Part shown: piece after piece, positions 35,327 to 44,724 of the stretch
Layout: every line of letters begins with the position of its first letter
How positions within the stretch are numbered: the stretch's first letter is position 1
Assembly: GCA_012840445.1 (NCBI GenBank)
Contig: DULI01000010.1
Span: 24,671 to 88,670 of the forward strand
Length of the DNA stretch: 64,000 bases
Source of the DNA: Clostridiales bacterium
GTDB taxonomy: Bacteria; Bacillota; Clostridia; Oscillospirales; Acutalibacteraceae
Direction of reading: 5' to 3'
Notes under the pieces: generated by a model
Seen by the model: the letters and a program-made list of their open reading frames with translations, nothing else
Database searches by the model: none
What the model was told of the DNA's origin: nothing
Made by a program: the position numbers and the translations under genes

Positions 35327-35932
35327 ATGGCAAAGATTAAAATCTGCGGGCTTACGCGAAAAGAGGATATAGACGCAGTAAACTTTGCGCTGCCTGATTA
35401 CATCGGTTTTGTGTTTGCAAAAAGCAGAAGGCAGGTAGACGAGCACAAGGCAATGGCCTTAAAATCCCACCTTAACCCTGCAATAAAAGCGGTGGGGGTA
35501 TTTGTTAATGAAGATATTGAAAAAATCATAAGACTTTGTAAATCCCAGATAATCGATGTAATCCAACTCCACGGCGATGAAAATAAGGAATATATAAACA
35601 CACTAAAAAGCAGTGTCCCCAATCAGATTATCAAAGCCATCAGAATAAAAGACCATCAGGACTTAAAAACCGATTACCCATGCGACTTTTTGCTGTTTGA
35701 TGCTTTTCACCCTGGGCAATACGGAGGAACTGGTAAAACCTTTGACTGGTCAATTATTTCTAATGTCAAAAAGCCCTATTTTTTAGCGGGCGGTATAAGT
35801 TTAGAAAATATATTAAAGGTAATTGAACAATACAACCCCTACTGCATAGATGTCAGCAGCGGCGTGGAGACCAACGGGTACAAAGACCCCCAAAAGATAT
35901 TGGATATAGTATCACTGGCAAGGCTGTTGTAG
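35327..35932 (+). CDS. trpF: phosphoribosylanthranilate isomerase
   Basis: Amadori rearrangement of PRA to CdRP. The 201-residue TIM barrel has the catalytic Cys in 'KICGLTRKED', the general-acid Asp in 'LLFDAF', 'GGTGKTFDW' and 'FLAGGISLENI'. The ATG at 35327 lies four bases after the trpC stop with AGGGAT upstream; the earlier in-frame start lies inside trpC and is rejected. Confidence 0.95.
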   Translation: MAKIKICGLTRKEDIDAVNFALPDYIGFVFAKSRRQVDEHKAMALKSHLNPAIKAVGVFVNEDIEKIIRLCKSQIIDVIQLHGDENKEYINTLKSSVPNQIIKAIRIKDHQDLKTDYPCDFLLFDAFHPGQYGGTGKTFDWSIISNVKKPYFLAGGISLENILKVIEQYNPYCIDVSSGVETNGYKDPQKILDIVSLARLL

Positions 35933-36006
35933 AATTTTAAGACACATTAAAATTTATTGGGCAACTAAAAAGACCAATTTATGCTGTTAAAAAGGAGGAT
36001 AAAGTT

Positions 36007-37191
36007 ATGCCAAAGGGAAGGTTTGGCATCTATGGCGGGCAGTATATCCCTGAAACGCTGATGAATGCGGTTATAGAGCTGGAGGAAGCGTATACGCATT
36101 TTAAAAATGACCCGAAATTTCAAGCAGAGCTGGAAAGCCTGCTTAAAAACTATGCTGGCCGGCCATCGCTTTTGTACTTTGCAGAAAACATGACTAAGGA
36201 CTTAAATGGTGCTAAAATCTACCTTAAAAGGGAGGATCTTAACCACACGGGTTCCCATAAAATTAACAATGTATTAGGACAGGTGTTGCTTGCAAAGTAC
36301 ATGGGAAAGACCCGCGTTATTGCCGAAACGGGAGCGGGACAGCACGGGGTGGCTACTGCAACCGCTGCGGCACTTATGGGAATGGAATGCGAGATATTCA
36401 TGGGTAAGGAGGATACCGACCGCCAGGCCCTTAATGTCTACCGCATGAAACTGCTGGGAGCTAAGGTCCATGTGGTGACAAGCGGCACCCAGACGCTTAA
36501 AGACGCGGTAAATGAAACCTTAAAGGAGTGGAGCCGGCGCATAAAAGACACCCATTATGTACTGGGTTCTGTCATGGGCCCACATCCGTTTCCCACAATT
36601 GTGCGGGATTTTCAAAGCATAATTAGCCGCGAGGTAAAGCGGCAGATAATGGATGCAGAAGGCAGATTACCAGATGCGCTAGTTGCCTGTGTTGGCGGAG
36701 GGAGCAATGCGATTGGGTTATTCTATGACTTTATAAATGAGCCAAATGTCCGCCTTATAGGCTGTGAGGCAGCAGGGCTTGGCATTCACACCCAAAAGAA
36801 TGCCGCGACAATAACCACTGGGAAGGTGGGGATCTTTCACGGGATGAAGTCCTACTTCTGCCAGGATGAATACGGCCAAATTGCCCCGGTATACTCCATT
36901 TCTGCCGGGCTTGATTATCCGGGGGTTGGTCCAGAACATGCCTATCTCCACGACGCCGGCAGGGCCGAGTATGTGGCGGTCACCGACGAGGAGGCAGTTG
37001 AGGCGTTTGAATACCTGTCCCGGGTAGAAGGCATAATTCCTGCGATAGAAAGCGCCCATGCGGTGGCCTATGCTAAAAAAATGGCCCCCCAGATGCTTAA
37101 GGACCAAATTATAGTTGTCGGCCTTTCGGGCAGAGGGGACAAGGATGTGGCAGCAATAGCGCGCTATAAAGGGGTGGAAATTTATGAGTAG
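36007..37191 (+). CDS. trpB: tryptophan synthase beta chain
   Basis: A PLP enzyme joining indole to serine. 394 residues; the PLP Lys is in '[15 protein letters not shown]', the catalytic Glu in '[14 protein letters not shown]', and the phosphate site in '[12 protein letters not shown]'. This is the TrpB1 type that pairs with TrpA. An AAGGAGG site is seven bases before the ATG. The 74-base gap after trpF shows no terminator. It overlaps trpA by eight bases. Confidence 0.97.
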   Translation: MPKGRFGIYGGQYIPETLMNAVIELEEAYTHFKNDPKFQAELESLLKNYAGRPSLLYFAENMTKDLNGAKIYLKREDLNHTGSHKINNVLGQVLLAKYMGKTRVIAETGAGQHGVATATAAALMGMECEIFMGKEDTDRQALNVYRMKLLGAKVHVVTSGTQTLKDAVNETLKEWSRRIKDTHYVLGSVMGPHPFPTIVRDFQSIISREVKRQIMDAEGRLPDALVACVGGGSNAIGLFYDFINEPNVRLIGCEAAGLGIHTQKNAATITTGKVGIFHGMKSYFCQDEYGQIAPVYSISAGLDYPGVGPEHAYLHDAGRAEYVAVTDEEAVEAFEYLSRVEGIIPAIESAHAVAYAKKMAPQMLKDQIIVVGLSGRGDKDVAAIARYKGVEIYE

Positions 37192-37957
37192 GATAAAACA
37201 GGCATTTTCTAATGGAAAGGCATTTATTCCCTTTATCACCGCGGGTGACCCGTCAATAGAAATAACCGAAAAATTAGTGTTGAGAATGGCAGAGGCGGGT
37301 GCAGATTTAATCGAACTTGGCATTCCTTTTTCCGACCCGGTGGCCGAGGGGGAGGTAATTGAGAGGGCAGATGTACGCGCCTTATGCCGGGGTGTTACGG
37401 TGGACCAAATCTTTTCAATGGTAAAAAGAGTTCGTAAACAAAGCGATGTTCCGATAGCCTTTATGACCTATATCAATCCGGTTTTTGCCTATGGCGCTGA
37501 AAGGTTTTTGAAAAATTGCAGGGACGCCGGTATTGACGCGCTTATTGTGCCAGATTTGCCATTTGAGGAGAGAGAAGAACTTTTGCCCCACTGTGTGGAA
37601 AATGGGGTGGTTTTAATTTCGATGATCGCCCCCACCTCCAATGAACGGGTACATATGATCGCGAGACAAGCCGAAGGATTTATCTATTGTGTCTCCTCAA
37701 TGGGTGTTACCGGCGTGCGAGAGAATATTGGGAAAGATGCAGAACATATGATAAAGCTTGTAAAAGAGGTCAATGATATTCCCTGTGCCGTAGGTTTTGG
37801 TATTTCAACCCCGAAACAGGCAAGGGAAATAGCCAAATTTGCAGACGGCATAATTGTCGGCAGCGCAATTGTCAAAATAATTGAGCAGTACGGCCCTGAC
37901 TGCGTCCCCCATGTCACCGAATACGTCCGCACAATGAAAAAGGCAATTAAAACATAG
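37184..37957 (+). CDS. trpA: tryptophan synthase alpha chain
   Basis: Retro-aldol cleavage of indole-3-glycerol phosphate, channelling indole to TrpB. 257 residues. The catalytic Glu is in '[15 protein letters not shown]'; the second catalytic acid, Asp60 in the enterobacterial enzyme (usual 'ADG'), is Glu here. The phosphate site is '[10 protein letters not shown]' and 'IIVGSAIV', and loop 6 is 'SSMGVTGVR'. The ATG overlaps the end of trpB. It ends the operon; no strong terminator is seen before the next gene. Confidence 0.96.
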   Translation: MSRIKQAFSNGKAFIPFITAGDPSIEITEKLVLRMAEAGADLIELGIPFSDPVAEGEVIERADVRALCRGVTVDQIFSMVKRVRKQSDVPIAFMTYINPVFAYGAERFLKNCRDAGIDALIVPDLPFEEREELLPHCVENGVVLISMIAPTSNERVHMIARQAEGFIYCVSSMGVTGVRENIGKDAEHMIKLVKEVNDIPCAVGFGISTPKQAREIAKFADGIIVGSAIVKIIEQYGPDCVPHVTEYVRTMKKAIKT

Positions 37958-38025
37958 TTTTTAAAGTTAATAAAAAATGTTGTATAATATGAATTGTTTA
38001 ATATACCGAAAAGGGAAGATCCAAA

Positions 38026-38481
38026 TTGAGCCCACATTCAACGTTAGCTAAAGAATTGTTTTTAAAAGGGTATAATTGCGCCCAGTCGGTTTTTGCCGCC
38101 TTTTGTGATGAAACTGGTCTGGATTTTGAAACAGCACTGAAATTGGCTTCTTCATTTGGCGGCGGAATGGGCAGGCTGCGGGAAGTATGCGGGGCAGTGA
38201 CGGGTATGTTTGTGGTTGCCGGTTTAAAATACGGCTACACAGATCCGGCCAACAAAAAGGCTAAAACGGAACATTACAGGCTTATTCAGTATCTGGCAAA
38301 GCAGTTTGAAAAAGAAAACGGTTCAATTATTTGCAGGGAGTTGTTGGGCATATCAAATAAAAGAGATAATCCTGTGCCGGAGGATAGAAGCGAAAACTAT
38401 TATATAAAACGTCCCTGCGCAGAGCTTGTTGAGCGGGCCGCGAGGATACTTGATGAATATATTTCAAATAATGGAACTTAA
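38026..38481 (+). CDS. GCAxxG/C_GCAxxG_C_C family redox-type protein
   Basis: A 151-residue protein with the family's spaced Cys residues: 'GYNCAQSVFAAFCDE', 'VCGAVTGMFVVAG', 'IICRELLG' and 'RPCAELV'. Family members are common in anaerobes and predicted to hold an iron-sulfur or other redox centre; function unproven. The start is TTG with AAGGGAAG seven bases upstream. A TATAAT-like -10 (37984-37989) lies about 40 bases before it, so it is probably separate from trpA. Confidence 0.88.
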   Translation: MSPHSTLAKELFLKGYNCAQSVFAAFCDETGLDFETALKLASSFGGGMGRLREVCGAVTGMFVVAGLKYGYTDPANKKAKTEHYRLIQYLAKQFEKENGSIICRELLGISNKRDNPVPEDRSENYYIKRPCAELVERAARILDEYISNNGT

Positions 38482-38485
38482 GAAT

Positions 38486-38524
38486 AAAAGGTCCAGCAAA
38501 CCTGAATGATTGCTGGACCTTTTT
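38486..38524 (+). terminator. intrinsic terminator after the GCAxxG gene
   Basis: AAAAGGTCCAGCAA pairs with TTGCTGGACCTTTT around a ten-base loop, with a T-run, directly after the stop. Confidence 0.88.
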
Positions 38525-38656
38525 ATTAACAGAAAGTAAAGCTGCTGACCATTGCATCTATGTATATTAATGTTATATTAGTAGCATATGTGAGTTATAA
38601 TTTGAATATTCACTACTATTATTAAGCAAATGGGGAATATCAAGGTTGTGGTGGGC

Positions 38657-38832
38657 ATGGATTTAAGAACGGTAATGTTAATGTTGGCAGTCGGTTCATT
38701 TTTGTTCGGACTGCTGTTAAATAGCATTTACATTTAATAAAAATAACCCACAGCAGGTACTGTTCTGGATTACGGCAAAAATTCTGCAGGGTGCTGGCTC
38801 CCTGATGCTTTATTTCAGGACAACCATTTATG
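38657..38832 (+). pseudogene. N-terminal remnant of a membrane-anchored signalling (GGDEF-type) protein
   Basis: ATG at 38657 opens 26 codons of a membrane-anchor helix (MDLRTVMLMLAVGSFLFGLL) and hits TAA at 38735. A different frame then continues with 'NNPQQVLFWITAKILQGAGS' and 'LMLYFRTT', which I recall as following the same helix in clostridial GGDEF receptors. The match is memory, not a search. The two pieces are joined by a frameshift, and everything after about 38832, including any GGDEF domain, is gone. Confidence 0.6.
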
Positions 38833-38949
38833 ATGGCTTCCGCTCTCTAATATGGAACCGTTCTCCATATAATAAATTTTATTAACCATTTTAGTACAAT
38901 ACAATCTGTGCGAAATAAGAATCATTGTCTTGTCTTTGAAATATGAACA
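38815..38949 (-). pseudogene. C-terminal remnant of an ABC transporter ATPase
   Basis: Minus-strand frame with the H-loop and D-strand end of an ABC exporter ATPase: 'KDKTMILISHRLYCTK', then 'MVNKIYYMENGSILESGSH', stopping at 38815. The conserved His of the switch region is in ISHR. A stop codon lies just upstream, and Walker A, Q-loop and signature are missing. It abuts the GGDEF-type remnant, so a deletion or recombination has joined the two. Confidence 0.65.
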
Positions 38950-39042
38950 GATTTAGCAATTACTTGTGAACAATTGGGTTGACGTTAGCGACACAAAAGT
39001 GTCCATCCTACCATTAGCCAAAGGTGCATAAAAACAAAAATA

Positions 39043-39066
39043 CCCGACAGTCAGACGACTGTCGGG
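39043..39066 (-). terminator. terminator of tRNA-Ala
   Basis: CCCGACAGTC/GACTGTCGGG, a ten-base stem, follows the 3' end of the tRNA on the minus strand and is followed by TATTTTT. Confidence 0.85.
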
Positions 39067-39068
39067 TT

Positions 39069-39144
<76 letters not shown>

Positions 39145-39341
39145 ACATATTAACTTTTTCTCTCGCAGCGGAAAATATCATATCATATTGTCTTAAAAAT
39201 TTCAAGTCTTTTAAACTGATTTTTTTGTGAATTGCTTGTTATATGCTATATTGTTTACAGCAGTTGCTTGAGCAGTTTTTTACTAGGTTTAATTAAAGAA
39301 TTCAAGATTTTGCAATCTCCTTTCGAAGGCTTGAATTAAAT

Positions 39342-40994
39342 ATGTTTGCCGATTACGCCTGTTTTAATACCACTGTAGTTAATAGTCCCAACAAAAGGAT
39401 ATTCAAAGTTACAATTTTCAATGATAAAATGGTCACAGATTTAATTTTTGAGGTGCCAAACATCATGGGTAAAGAATTTACAATTAGACTGCTTGAAAAT
39501 GAATACTGGTGGGGTGGCATAGTTGACGATGGCATTTTTATGCCTTACGGTTATATAGAGCATTCAAGGGATATGACAAACTTTAATGGCAACCAGTGCT
39601 CACCGTTGCTTATTTCTAACAAGGGAAGGTATGTCTGGTCTCAAGAGAGGTTTACATACACCTTCAAAGGTAGAGAATTACAAATAAAAAGCGATTTCGG
39701 AGATGTGGAATTTGGAAGCGGTTATAGAAATCTTAGAGAGGTATATAGATTTGTAAGTAAAAAATATTTTCCCCCTTCAGGTACTATTCCCGACAAACTG
39801 CTTTTTACAGCACCTCAGTACAATTTATGGATAGAGCTTTTGTATGAACCAACGCAGCAAAAAGTGCTGGAATATGCACAAGCTGTTATTGAAAATGATA
39901 TGCCACCCGGAGTATTGATGATTGATGATAACTGGCAGCAGTATTATGGCAGCTGGGAATTTCATCCGGGCAGATTTCCAAATCCTGAAGAGATGGTAGA
40001 AAAGCTGAATGAAATGGGTTTTAAAGTAATGCTTTGGGTTTGCCCTATGATAAGCCCGGATACTGCGACTTTTCGTATGCTTAGAGATAAAGGGTATTTG
40101 ATAAAAGATAAAAACGGTGAAATTGCCATTAGAAAGTGGTGGAATGGATACAGCAGTTTAATTGATTGTACAAACCCTAATGCTGTGCAATGGTTTCAGA
40201 GCCAGATGGACAATTTAATTGACAGGTATGGGATTGACGGATTTAAACTTGATGCCGGCGATCCGGAGTTTTATGAGGATAGTGATATTTGCGCTGTACC
40301 AACTACAAAAAACGGGCATTGTGAAGCTTGGGCTAAAGTGGGATTAAAGTATGCCTTAAATGAATACAGGGCTTGCTGGAAAATGGCCGGTTTTCCTCTT
40401 GTACAAAGACTTAAAGATAAAAACCATTCATGGGAGGGGAATGGCCTTGCATCTTTAATACCAAATGGCCTTGCGCAAGGGCTGATGGGGTATGCATTTA
40501 ACTGCCCTGATATGATTGGCGGAGGTGAATATTTAAACTTTTTGGCAAATGCCGCCCAGCTTGATCAGGAACTGTTTGTAAGATACGCCCAATGCGCGGC
40601 ACTTTTCCCCATGATGCAGTTTTCCGCTGCCCCTTGGAGGGTACTTGACAAACAACACTTATCTTACTGCGTGGAGGCAGCAAAGCTTCATGTCAATATG
40701 GGGGACACGATTGTCAAATTGGCAGAACATGCAGCCAAAACGGGTGAGCCTATTATGCGGCATATGGCGTATGTCTTTCCGGATGGCGGATATGAGAAAA
40801 TAGCAGACCAGTTTATGCTGGGTGACAATATACTTGTAGCACCAGTGCTAAAGAAAGGTGCTGTTACTAGAAAAGTGGTATTTCCAGAAGGTACATGGCT
40901 TGGGGACGATGGAAGTGAGATTACGGGGCCCCGTACGGTTGAAGTCGAAGTACCTTTATCACGTCTGCCTTGGTATAGGAAGGTCAAATATTAA
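39342..40994 (+). CDS. glycoside hydrolase family 31 protein
   Basis: A 550-residue alpha-glycosidase-type (GH31) enzyme without signal peptide. A beta-sandwich N-terminal part precedes the catalytic barrel, with 'GVLMIDDNWQQYYGSW', 'MGFKVMLWVCPMISPD' and the nucleophile motif 'GIDGFKLDAGD' near residue 305; the C-terminal beta domain ends in 'LGDNILVAPVLKKGAV'. The acid/base residue is not assigned; the region 'QRLKDKNHSWEGNG' is a candidate. Substrate unknown, perhaps an alpha-glucoside or alpha-galactoside. The ATG at 39342 has only a distant GAAGG, so a later start is possible. It stands alone. Confidence 0.88.
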   Translation: MFADYACFNTTVVNSPNKRIFKVTIFNDKMVTDLIFEVPNIMGKEFTIRLLENEYWWGGIVDDGIFMPYGYIEHSRDMTNFNGNQCSPLLISNKGRYVWSQERFTYTFKGRELQIKSDFGDVEFGSGYRNLREVYRFVSKKYFPPSGTIPDKLLFTAPQYNLWIELLYEPTQQKVLEYAQAVIENDMPPGVLMIDDNWQQYYGSWEFHPGRFPNPEEMVEKLNEMGFKVMLWVCPMISPDTATFRMLRDKGYLIKDKNGEIAIRKWWNGYSSLIDCTNPNAVQWFQSQMDNLIDRYGIDGFKLDAGDPEFYEDSDICAVPTTKNGHCEAWAKVGLKYALNEYRACWKMAGFPLVQRLKDKNHSWEGNGLASLIPNGLAQGLMGYAFNCPDMIGGGEYLNFLANAAQLDQELFVRYAQCAALFPMMQFSAAPWRVLDKQHLSYCVEAAKLHVNMGDTIVKLAEHAAKTGEPIMRHMAYVFPDGGYEKIADQFMLGDNILVAPVLKKGAVTRKVVFPEGTWLGDDGSEITGPRTVEVEVPLSRLPWYRKVKY

Positions 40995-41081
40995 GGAAAA
41001 CAATTCCCAATATTTTAAAATTTACCTTAAATTTTGAAAAAACTGATAATCCCATGTGCAAACTGCATTAGGGGGGTGTTT

Positions 41082-41213
41082 TTATCGAAACTGGTTTTTG
41101 GGCGTCCTTTGCTCATTAAATGTCTTGTTATTATTTGCTTTCTGGTCCATTTCGATATTTGGTAAAGGTTTATCTTCGATACGGTAATCCGATTTTATCC
41201 TATCTTTATTCAT
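41082..41213 (-). CDS. possible 43-residue basic protein
   Basis: A 44-codon ATG frame with a strong GGAGG site seven bases upstream. The product is very polar and Asn/Lys-rich, beginning MNKDRIKSDYRIED, with no Cys or membrane segment, and probably unstructured. It lies directly after the ferredoxin terminator on the same strand, so expression needs read-through or an unseen promoter. The ribosome site is the main support. Confidence 0.45.
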   Translation of the reverse strand: MNKDRIKSDYRIEDKPLPNIEMDQKANNNKTFNEQRTPKNQFR

Positions 41214-41235
41214 AAAACTTTCCTCCTTTATATAA

Positions 41236-41263
41236 AAAAGACCTGCTAGAAGCAGGTCTTTAT
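41236..41263 (-). terminator. intrinsic terminator after the ferredoxin gene
   Basis: AAAGACCTGCT and AGCAGGTCTTT pair around a short loop; on the minus strand a T-run (TTTTTTATA) follows. It overlaps the ferredoxin stop. Confidence 0.85.
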
Positions 41264-41451
41264 TCGACTACTTCGATTACCGATACAGGGCAGCCTTCCT
41301 GGGCTTCGATTGCTTTGTCTTCGTCCTCGGCGGGGACTTCGTCCACATAAACCTCCGCAAGCCCATCATCAGCCATTCTGAAAACACTTGGGCAAACTTC
41401 GGAACAAAGCCCACAGCCTATGCAGCCGTCGCGGTCAATCTTTGCTTTCAT
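41260..41451 (-). CDS. 4Fe-4S ferredoxin
   Basis: A 63-residue acidic electron carrier. 'CIGCGLCSEVCPSVF' supplies three close Cys and a CP, and 'EAQEGCPVSVIEVVE' the distant fourth ligand, so a single [4Fe-4S] cluster is predicted (one CxxCxxC...C plus CP, not two sets). The ATG at 41451 (MKAKIDRDG) follows AGAGGT. Single gene; partner unknown. Confidence 0.92.
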   Translation of the reverse strand: MKAKIDRDGCIGCGLCSEVCPSVFRMADDGLAEVYVDEVPAEDEDKAIEAQEGCPVSVIEVVE

Positions 41452-41620
41452 AACAATACCTCTTTTCATTGCTTTATTTAACTTTATAATATCAAAAAAT
41501 TTTTACCAATATATTAATGTTTTAAAAACATTACTGAGATTTAGCCCATTTTATATTATTAGATTTGCCCGAATTTCATTACAAATTCATTGCAAGATTT
41601 TGTCGCCCAAAGGCGAAAAA

Positions 41621-41650
41621 GCCCCGATAAATTTTTATCGGGGCTTAATA
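41621..41650 (-). terminator. intrinsic terminator of the purine permease gene
   Basis: GCCCCGATAA/TTATCGGGGC with an AT-rich loop, followed on the minus strand by TTTTTC. It lies just downstream of the stop at 41653. Confidence 0.8.
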
Positions 41651-41652
41651 TT

Positions 41653-43080
41653 TTAGATAAATGCAAGGATAACGAAATTAAGAATAAACAATAGGGAAGA
41701 TACTATTAAGATCGGATGCAGCTTTTTAGCTTCGCCTTTGCAGAGTTTTACAATGCAGTAGGTTATAAACCCAAATGCAATACCGTAAGAAATGCTGTAG
41801 CACAGTGCCATGAAGATTCCGGCAAAGAAGGCGGGAATTGCCTCTTCGAGTACTTCCCATTCAATCTCTCTGAAGGAGGACATCATCAGAATACCTACAG
41901 CAATAAGGGCTGCAGCAGTTGCCTGTTGGGGAACCAATCCGGCAAAAGGCGCCAAGGGTATGCAAAGCAGCAAGCAGATTGCGGTAACAACGCTGGTAAG
42001 GCCGGTGCGCCCACCGCTGCCGATACCTGCAGCACTTTCAACATAAGTAGTGGTGTTGGAAGTACCGAAAATTGCACCGATTGAAGTTGCGATTGAGTCG
42101 GCAAACAAAGCCTTGTCCATCTTGGATTTAAAGCCGGAGCTGCTCTCCATTGCCTTTTCGTCTTCTTCACTGAAAATACCGGTTTTGCGGCCGGTTCCGA
42201 TGAATGTTCCAATGGTATCAAATGTATCAGAAAGGCTGAATGCGAAAATTGTAACAAGTATTAAAGGCAACTTATTTATATCAGAGAAAAGCGAACCCAT
42301 GCCTTCGGAACCGAAAGCAGCTCCGAATGTGGTGCCAAGGTCTTTGAAGGAATCGGATAGGCCACCAATGTAGTCGCCGAGTTCAATGCTGCTAAGGTCT
42401 ACTACACCAATAAGGCAACCGAGAATAGTGGAAATTACTATACTAATTAAAATGGCGCCTTTAACTCTTAAAAGCATTAATACAATTGTAATTACAATGG
42501 CAATTAAAGCAAGGATAACGCCCGCGGTATTAAAATCAACCAGAGCGGGGACCGCAGAAGAGTCGGCTACAACTGTTCCACTCTCGAGAAGAGTGTATGT
42601 GCCGGGATCGGATGTAAAGCTTAAAAGTCCGGCGTTTTTAATACCGATGTAGGCTATGAATATACCTATACCACCGCCAATTGCATTCTGAAGGCTAACG
42701 GGAATGGATTTAATTATAACTTTGCGAATTTTGGTCGCAGTGATTATAATATTGATAACACCGCAGATGAATACCATGGCCAAGGCTTGCTGCCATGTGA
42801 ATCCTAACGCAAAGCATACAGTATATGTGAAGAATGCGTTAAGTCCCATTCCGGGGGCCAGTGCATAGGGAACATTTGCAAACAGCCCCATAAAGAGCGT
42901 TCCAACAACAGCGGCAATGATTGTTGCCAAATATACCCCACCATAGGGTATACCGGTTAAAGATAACATAGCGGGGTTTACAAAGATGATGTAAACCATT
43001 GTGAAAAAAGTCGTAATACCGGCAATAATTTCGGTTCTTACATTGGTTCCATTTTCTTTTAATTTAAAAAGCGAACCCAT
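41653..43080 (-). CDS. NCS2-family (AzgA/PbuG-like) purine permease
   Basis: A 475-residue polytopic transporter with about 12-14 membrane segments. 'TEIIAGITTFFTMVYIIFVN' and 'LAPGMGLNAFFTYTV' are typical of the AzgA-like guanine/hypoxanthine branch, as is 'TFDTIGTFIGTGRKTG'. It takes up purine bases with protons; the exact base is not predictable. The ATG at 43080 (MGSLFKLKENG) follows GGGAGG; the longer in-frame start is upstream in the leader. No purine riboswitch was found in the leader. Confidence 0.93.
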   Translation of the reverse strand: MGSLFKLKENGTNVRTEIIAGITTFFTMVYIIFVNPAMLSLTGIPYGGVYLATIIAAVVGTLFMGLFANVPYALAPGMGLNAFFTYTVCFALGFTWQQALAMVFICGVINIIITATKIRKVIIKSIPVSLQNAIGGGIGIFIAYIGIKNAGLLSFTSDPGTYTLLESGTVVADSSAVPALVDFNTAGVILALIAIVITIVLMLLRVKGAILISIVISTILGCLIGVVDLSSIELGDYIGGLSDSFKDLGTTFGAAFGSEGMGSLFSDINKLPLILVTIFAFSLSDTFDTIGTFIGTGRKTGIFSEEDEKAMESSSGFKSKMDKALFADSIATSIGAIFGTSNTTTYVESAAGIGSGGRTGLTSVVTAICLLLCIPLAPFAGLVPQQATAAALIAVGILMMSSFREIEWEVLEEAIPAFFAGIFMALCYSISYGIAFGFITYCIVKLCKGEAKKLHPILIVSSLLFILNFVILAFI

Positions 43081-43126
43081 TTTTTTGTGCCTCCCATTAA
43101 TATATTTTTGCCAAAAAACTAAGTTA

Positions 43127-43155
43127 ATTATATTTAAAACAATGTGGGAATTCAA
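43127..43155 (-). promoter_or_regulatory. SigA promoter of the purine permease gene
   Basis: Minus-strand TTGAAT (43150-43155) and TATAAT (43127-43132) are 17 bases apart, about 45 bases before the permease ATG. Confidence 0.7.
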
Positions 43156-43359
43156 GATAAAATGAATATTTTTTAAACAAATTGTTAATAATTTGTCGCA
43201 ATAACTAAAGAATAAAATAATTTATATGCATTATGAAAAATTGCAATAACTCGGCGAGCTTGAAAAAGCAGGGGATAAATGATACTATTTTGAATAAATA
43301 GTTTCGAAAATTTTACTGTATATTTATAAGTTGTAGTGTTTGTAAAAGCGGGTGAAGAG

Positions 43360-44724
43360 ATGGAAAAGAATCAGGAAATTGAGCTAATAATTACCGGTAC
43401 TACCGCAGACGGCCAGGGTGTTGGCAAGTATGAAGGCATGGCTGTGTTTGTGCCGTTTGCCGCAGAGGGAGATATTTTAAGGGTTAAGATTGTTAAAGTG
43501 CTAAAATCTTATTGTTATGGCATAATTATGGATATCATTTCGCCTTCACCCAACCGTAATCCTGAGGATTGCGGAGTTTTCGGGAAATGCGGCGGTTGCG
43601 TTTACAGGCATATAAACTATGAGGCAGAATGCTCGGTAAAATACGACAGGGTTGCCGATGCCTTAAAAAGGCTAGGCGGCATTGATATTGTGCCACAACC
43701 GATAATCCCGGCAATCAGTGCGTATGAATACCGCAATAAAGCCCAGTATCCCGTGGGTGTTAACAGAGAAGGCCGGCCCGTTATAGGCTTTTATGCCCAA
43801 CGCAGTCACAGAATAGTAGAGAACATGGATTGCAGACTGCATCCCAAAATATTCAATGATGTTTTAGAGGCGGCAAAACAGTGGATTGAATATACAAAAG
43901 TAAGCATATATGACGAACAAAGCCTGACTGGCCTTCTGAGGCATATATATATACGAATGGCAAAGGCTACCGGAGAAATTATGGTGGTCATTGTAATCAA
44001 CGGGGACAGTCTGCCTGAAAGCGAAATGCTGGTAGAGCTGCTGAAAAAGGCTGTCGGGGAAAGCCTCAAAAGCGTTCAGATAAACATTAATAAGAAGAAC
44101 ACCAACGTGATTTTGGGTGATGAGTGTAAAACCTTATATGGAGAGGATTATATTATCGATATTCTGTGCGGCGTTAGAATTCGTGTATCACCATTGTCTT
44201 TTTATCAGGTAAACCGCGACATGGCCGAAATTTTGTATCAAAAGGTTGCGGAATATGCCCAGCCCGAAGGCAAGGTAGTACTGGATTTGTACTGCGGCAC
44301 GGGAAGCATAGGGTTGTCCATGGCAAAAAGCGCAAAACAGATAATCGGTGTAGAAATTGTAGAGCAGGCGGTAGAAGACGCACGAATTAATGCCCGGATT
44401 AATGGCATAGAAAACGCCAAATTTTTAGCTGCCGACGCGGCCGAAGCTGTCCGAATGCTTTGGGAAGAGGGCATAAAGCCTGACGTTATTGTGGTTGACC
44501 CGCCAAGAAAGGGCTGCTCTCCGGAACTTTTAAACATTATTGCAGATAGTTTCACCCCAGAGACATTTGTATATGTCTCCTGCGATCCGGCAACACTGGC
44601 AAGGGATTTAAAACTTATGGAGCAAATGGGCTACAAAACCCAGTCTGTAACGCCAATAGACTTATTTCCACGGACGGCGCACGTTGAGTGCGTGGTGTTG
44701 ATGACAAATGTAAAAAACAAATAA
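43360..44724 (+). CDS. RlmD/TrmA-family 23S rRNA (uracil-5-)-methyltransferase
   Basis: A 454-residue SAM-dependent RNA methyltransferase. A TRAM domain comes first ('TADGQGVGKYEGMAVFVPFA'), then the 4Fe-4S Cys cluster 'CGVFGKCGGCVYRH' and a later Cys, then the methylase domain with 'VLDLYCGTGSIGLSMAK', 'DPPRKGC' and the catalytic Cys in 'YVSCDPATLARDL'. It methylates uracil C5 in rRNA, equivalent to RlmD/RlmCD. The ATG at 43360 follows GGGTGAAGAG. Confidence 0.95.
   Translation: MEKNQEIELIITGTTADGQGVGKYEGMAVFVPFAAEGDILRVKIVKVLKSYCYGIIMDIISPSPNRNPEDCGVFGKCGGCVYRHINYEAECSVKYDRVADALKRLGGIDIVPQPIIPAISAYEYRNKAQYPVGVNREGRPVIGFYAQRSHRIVENMDCRLHPKIFNDVLEAAKQWIEYTKVSIYDEQSLTGLLRHIYIRMAKATGEIMVVIVINGDSLPESEMLVELLKKAVGESLKSVQININKKNTNVILGDECKTLYGEDYIIDILCGVRIRVSPLSFYQVNRDMAEILYQKVAEYAQPEGKVVLDLYCGTGSIGLSMAKSAKQIIGVEIVEQAVEDARINARINGIENAKFLAADAAEAVRMLWEEGIKPDVIVVDPPRKGCSPELLNIIADSFTPETFVYVSCDPATLARDLKLMEQMGYKTQSVTPIDLFPRTAHVECVVLMTNVKNK

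Noticed and set aside
39342..40994. Cellulosomal GH31 enzyme
   Set aside because: No signal peptide or dockerin is present; it is probably intracellular despite the nearby cellulosome signal at 17.7-20.0 kb.
43081..43335. Purine riboswitch upstream of the NCS2 permease
   Set aside because: The conserved purine-aptamer elements (the joining-region and loop sequences) were not found; only a SigA promoter was evident.
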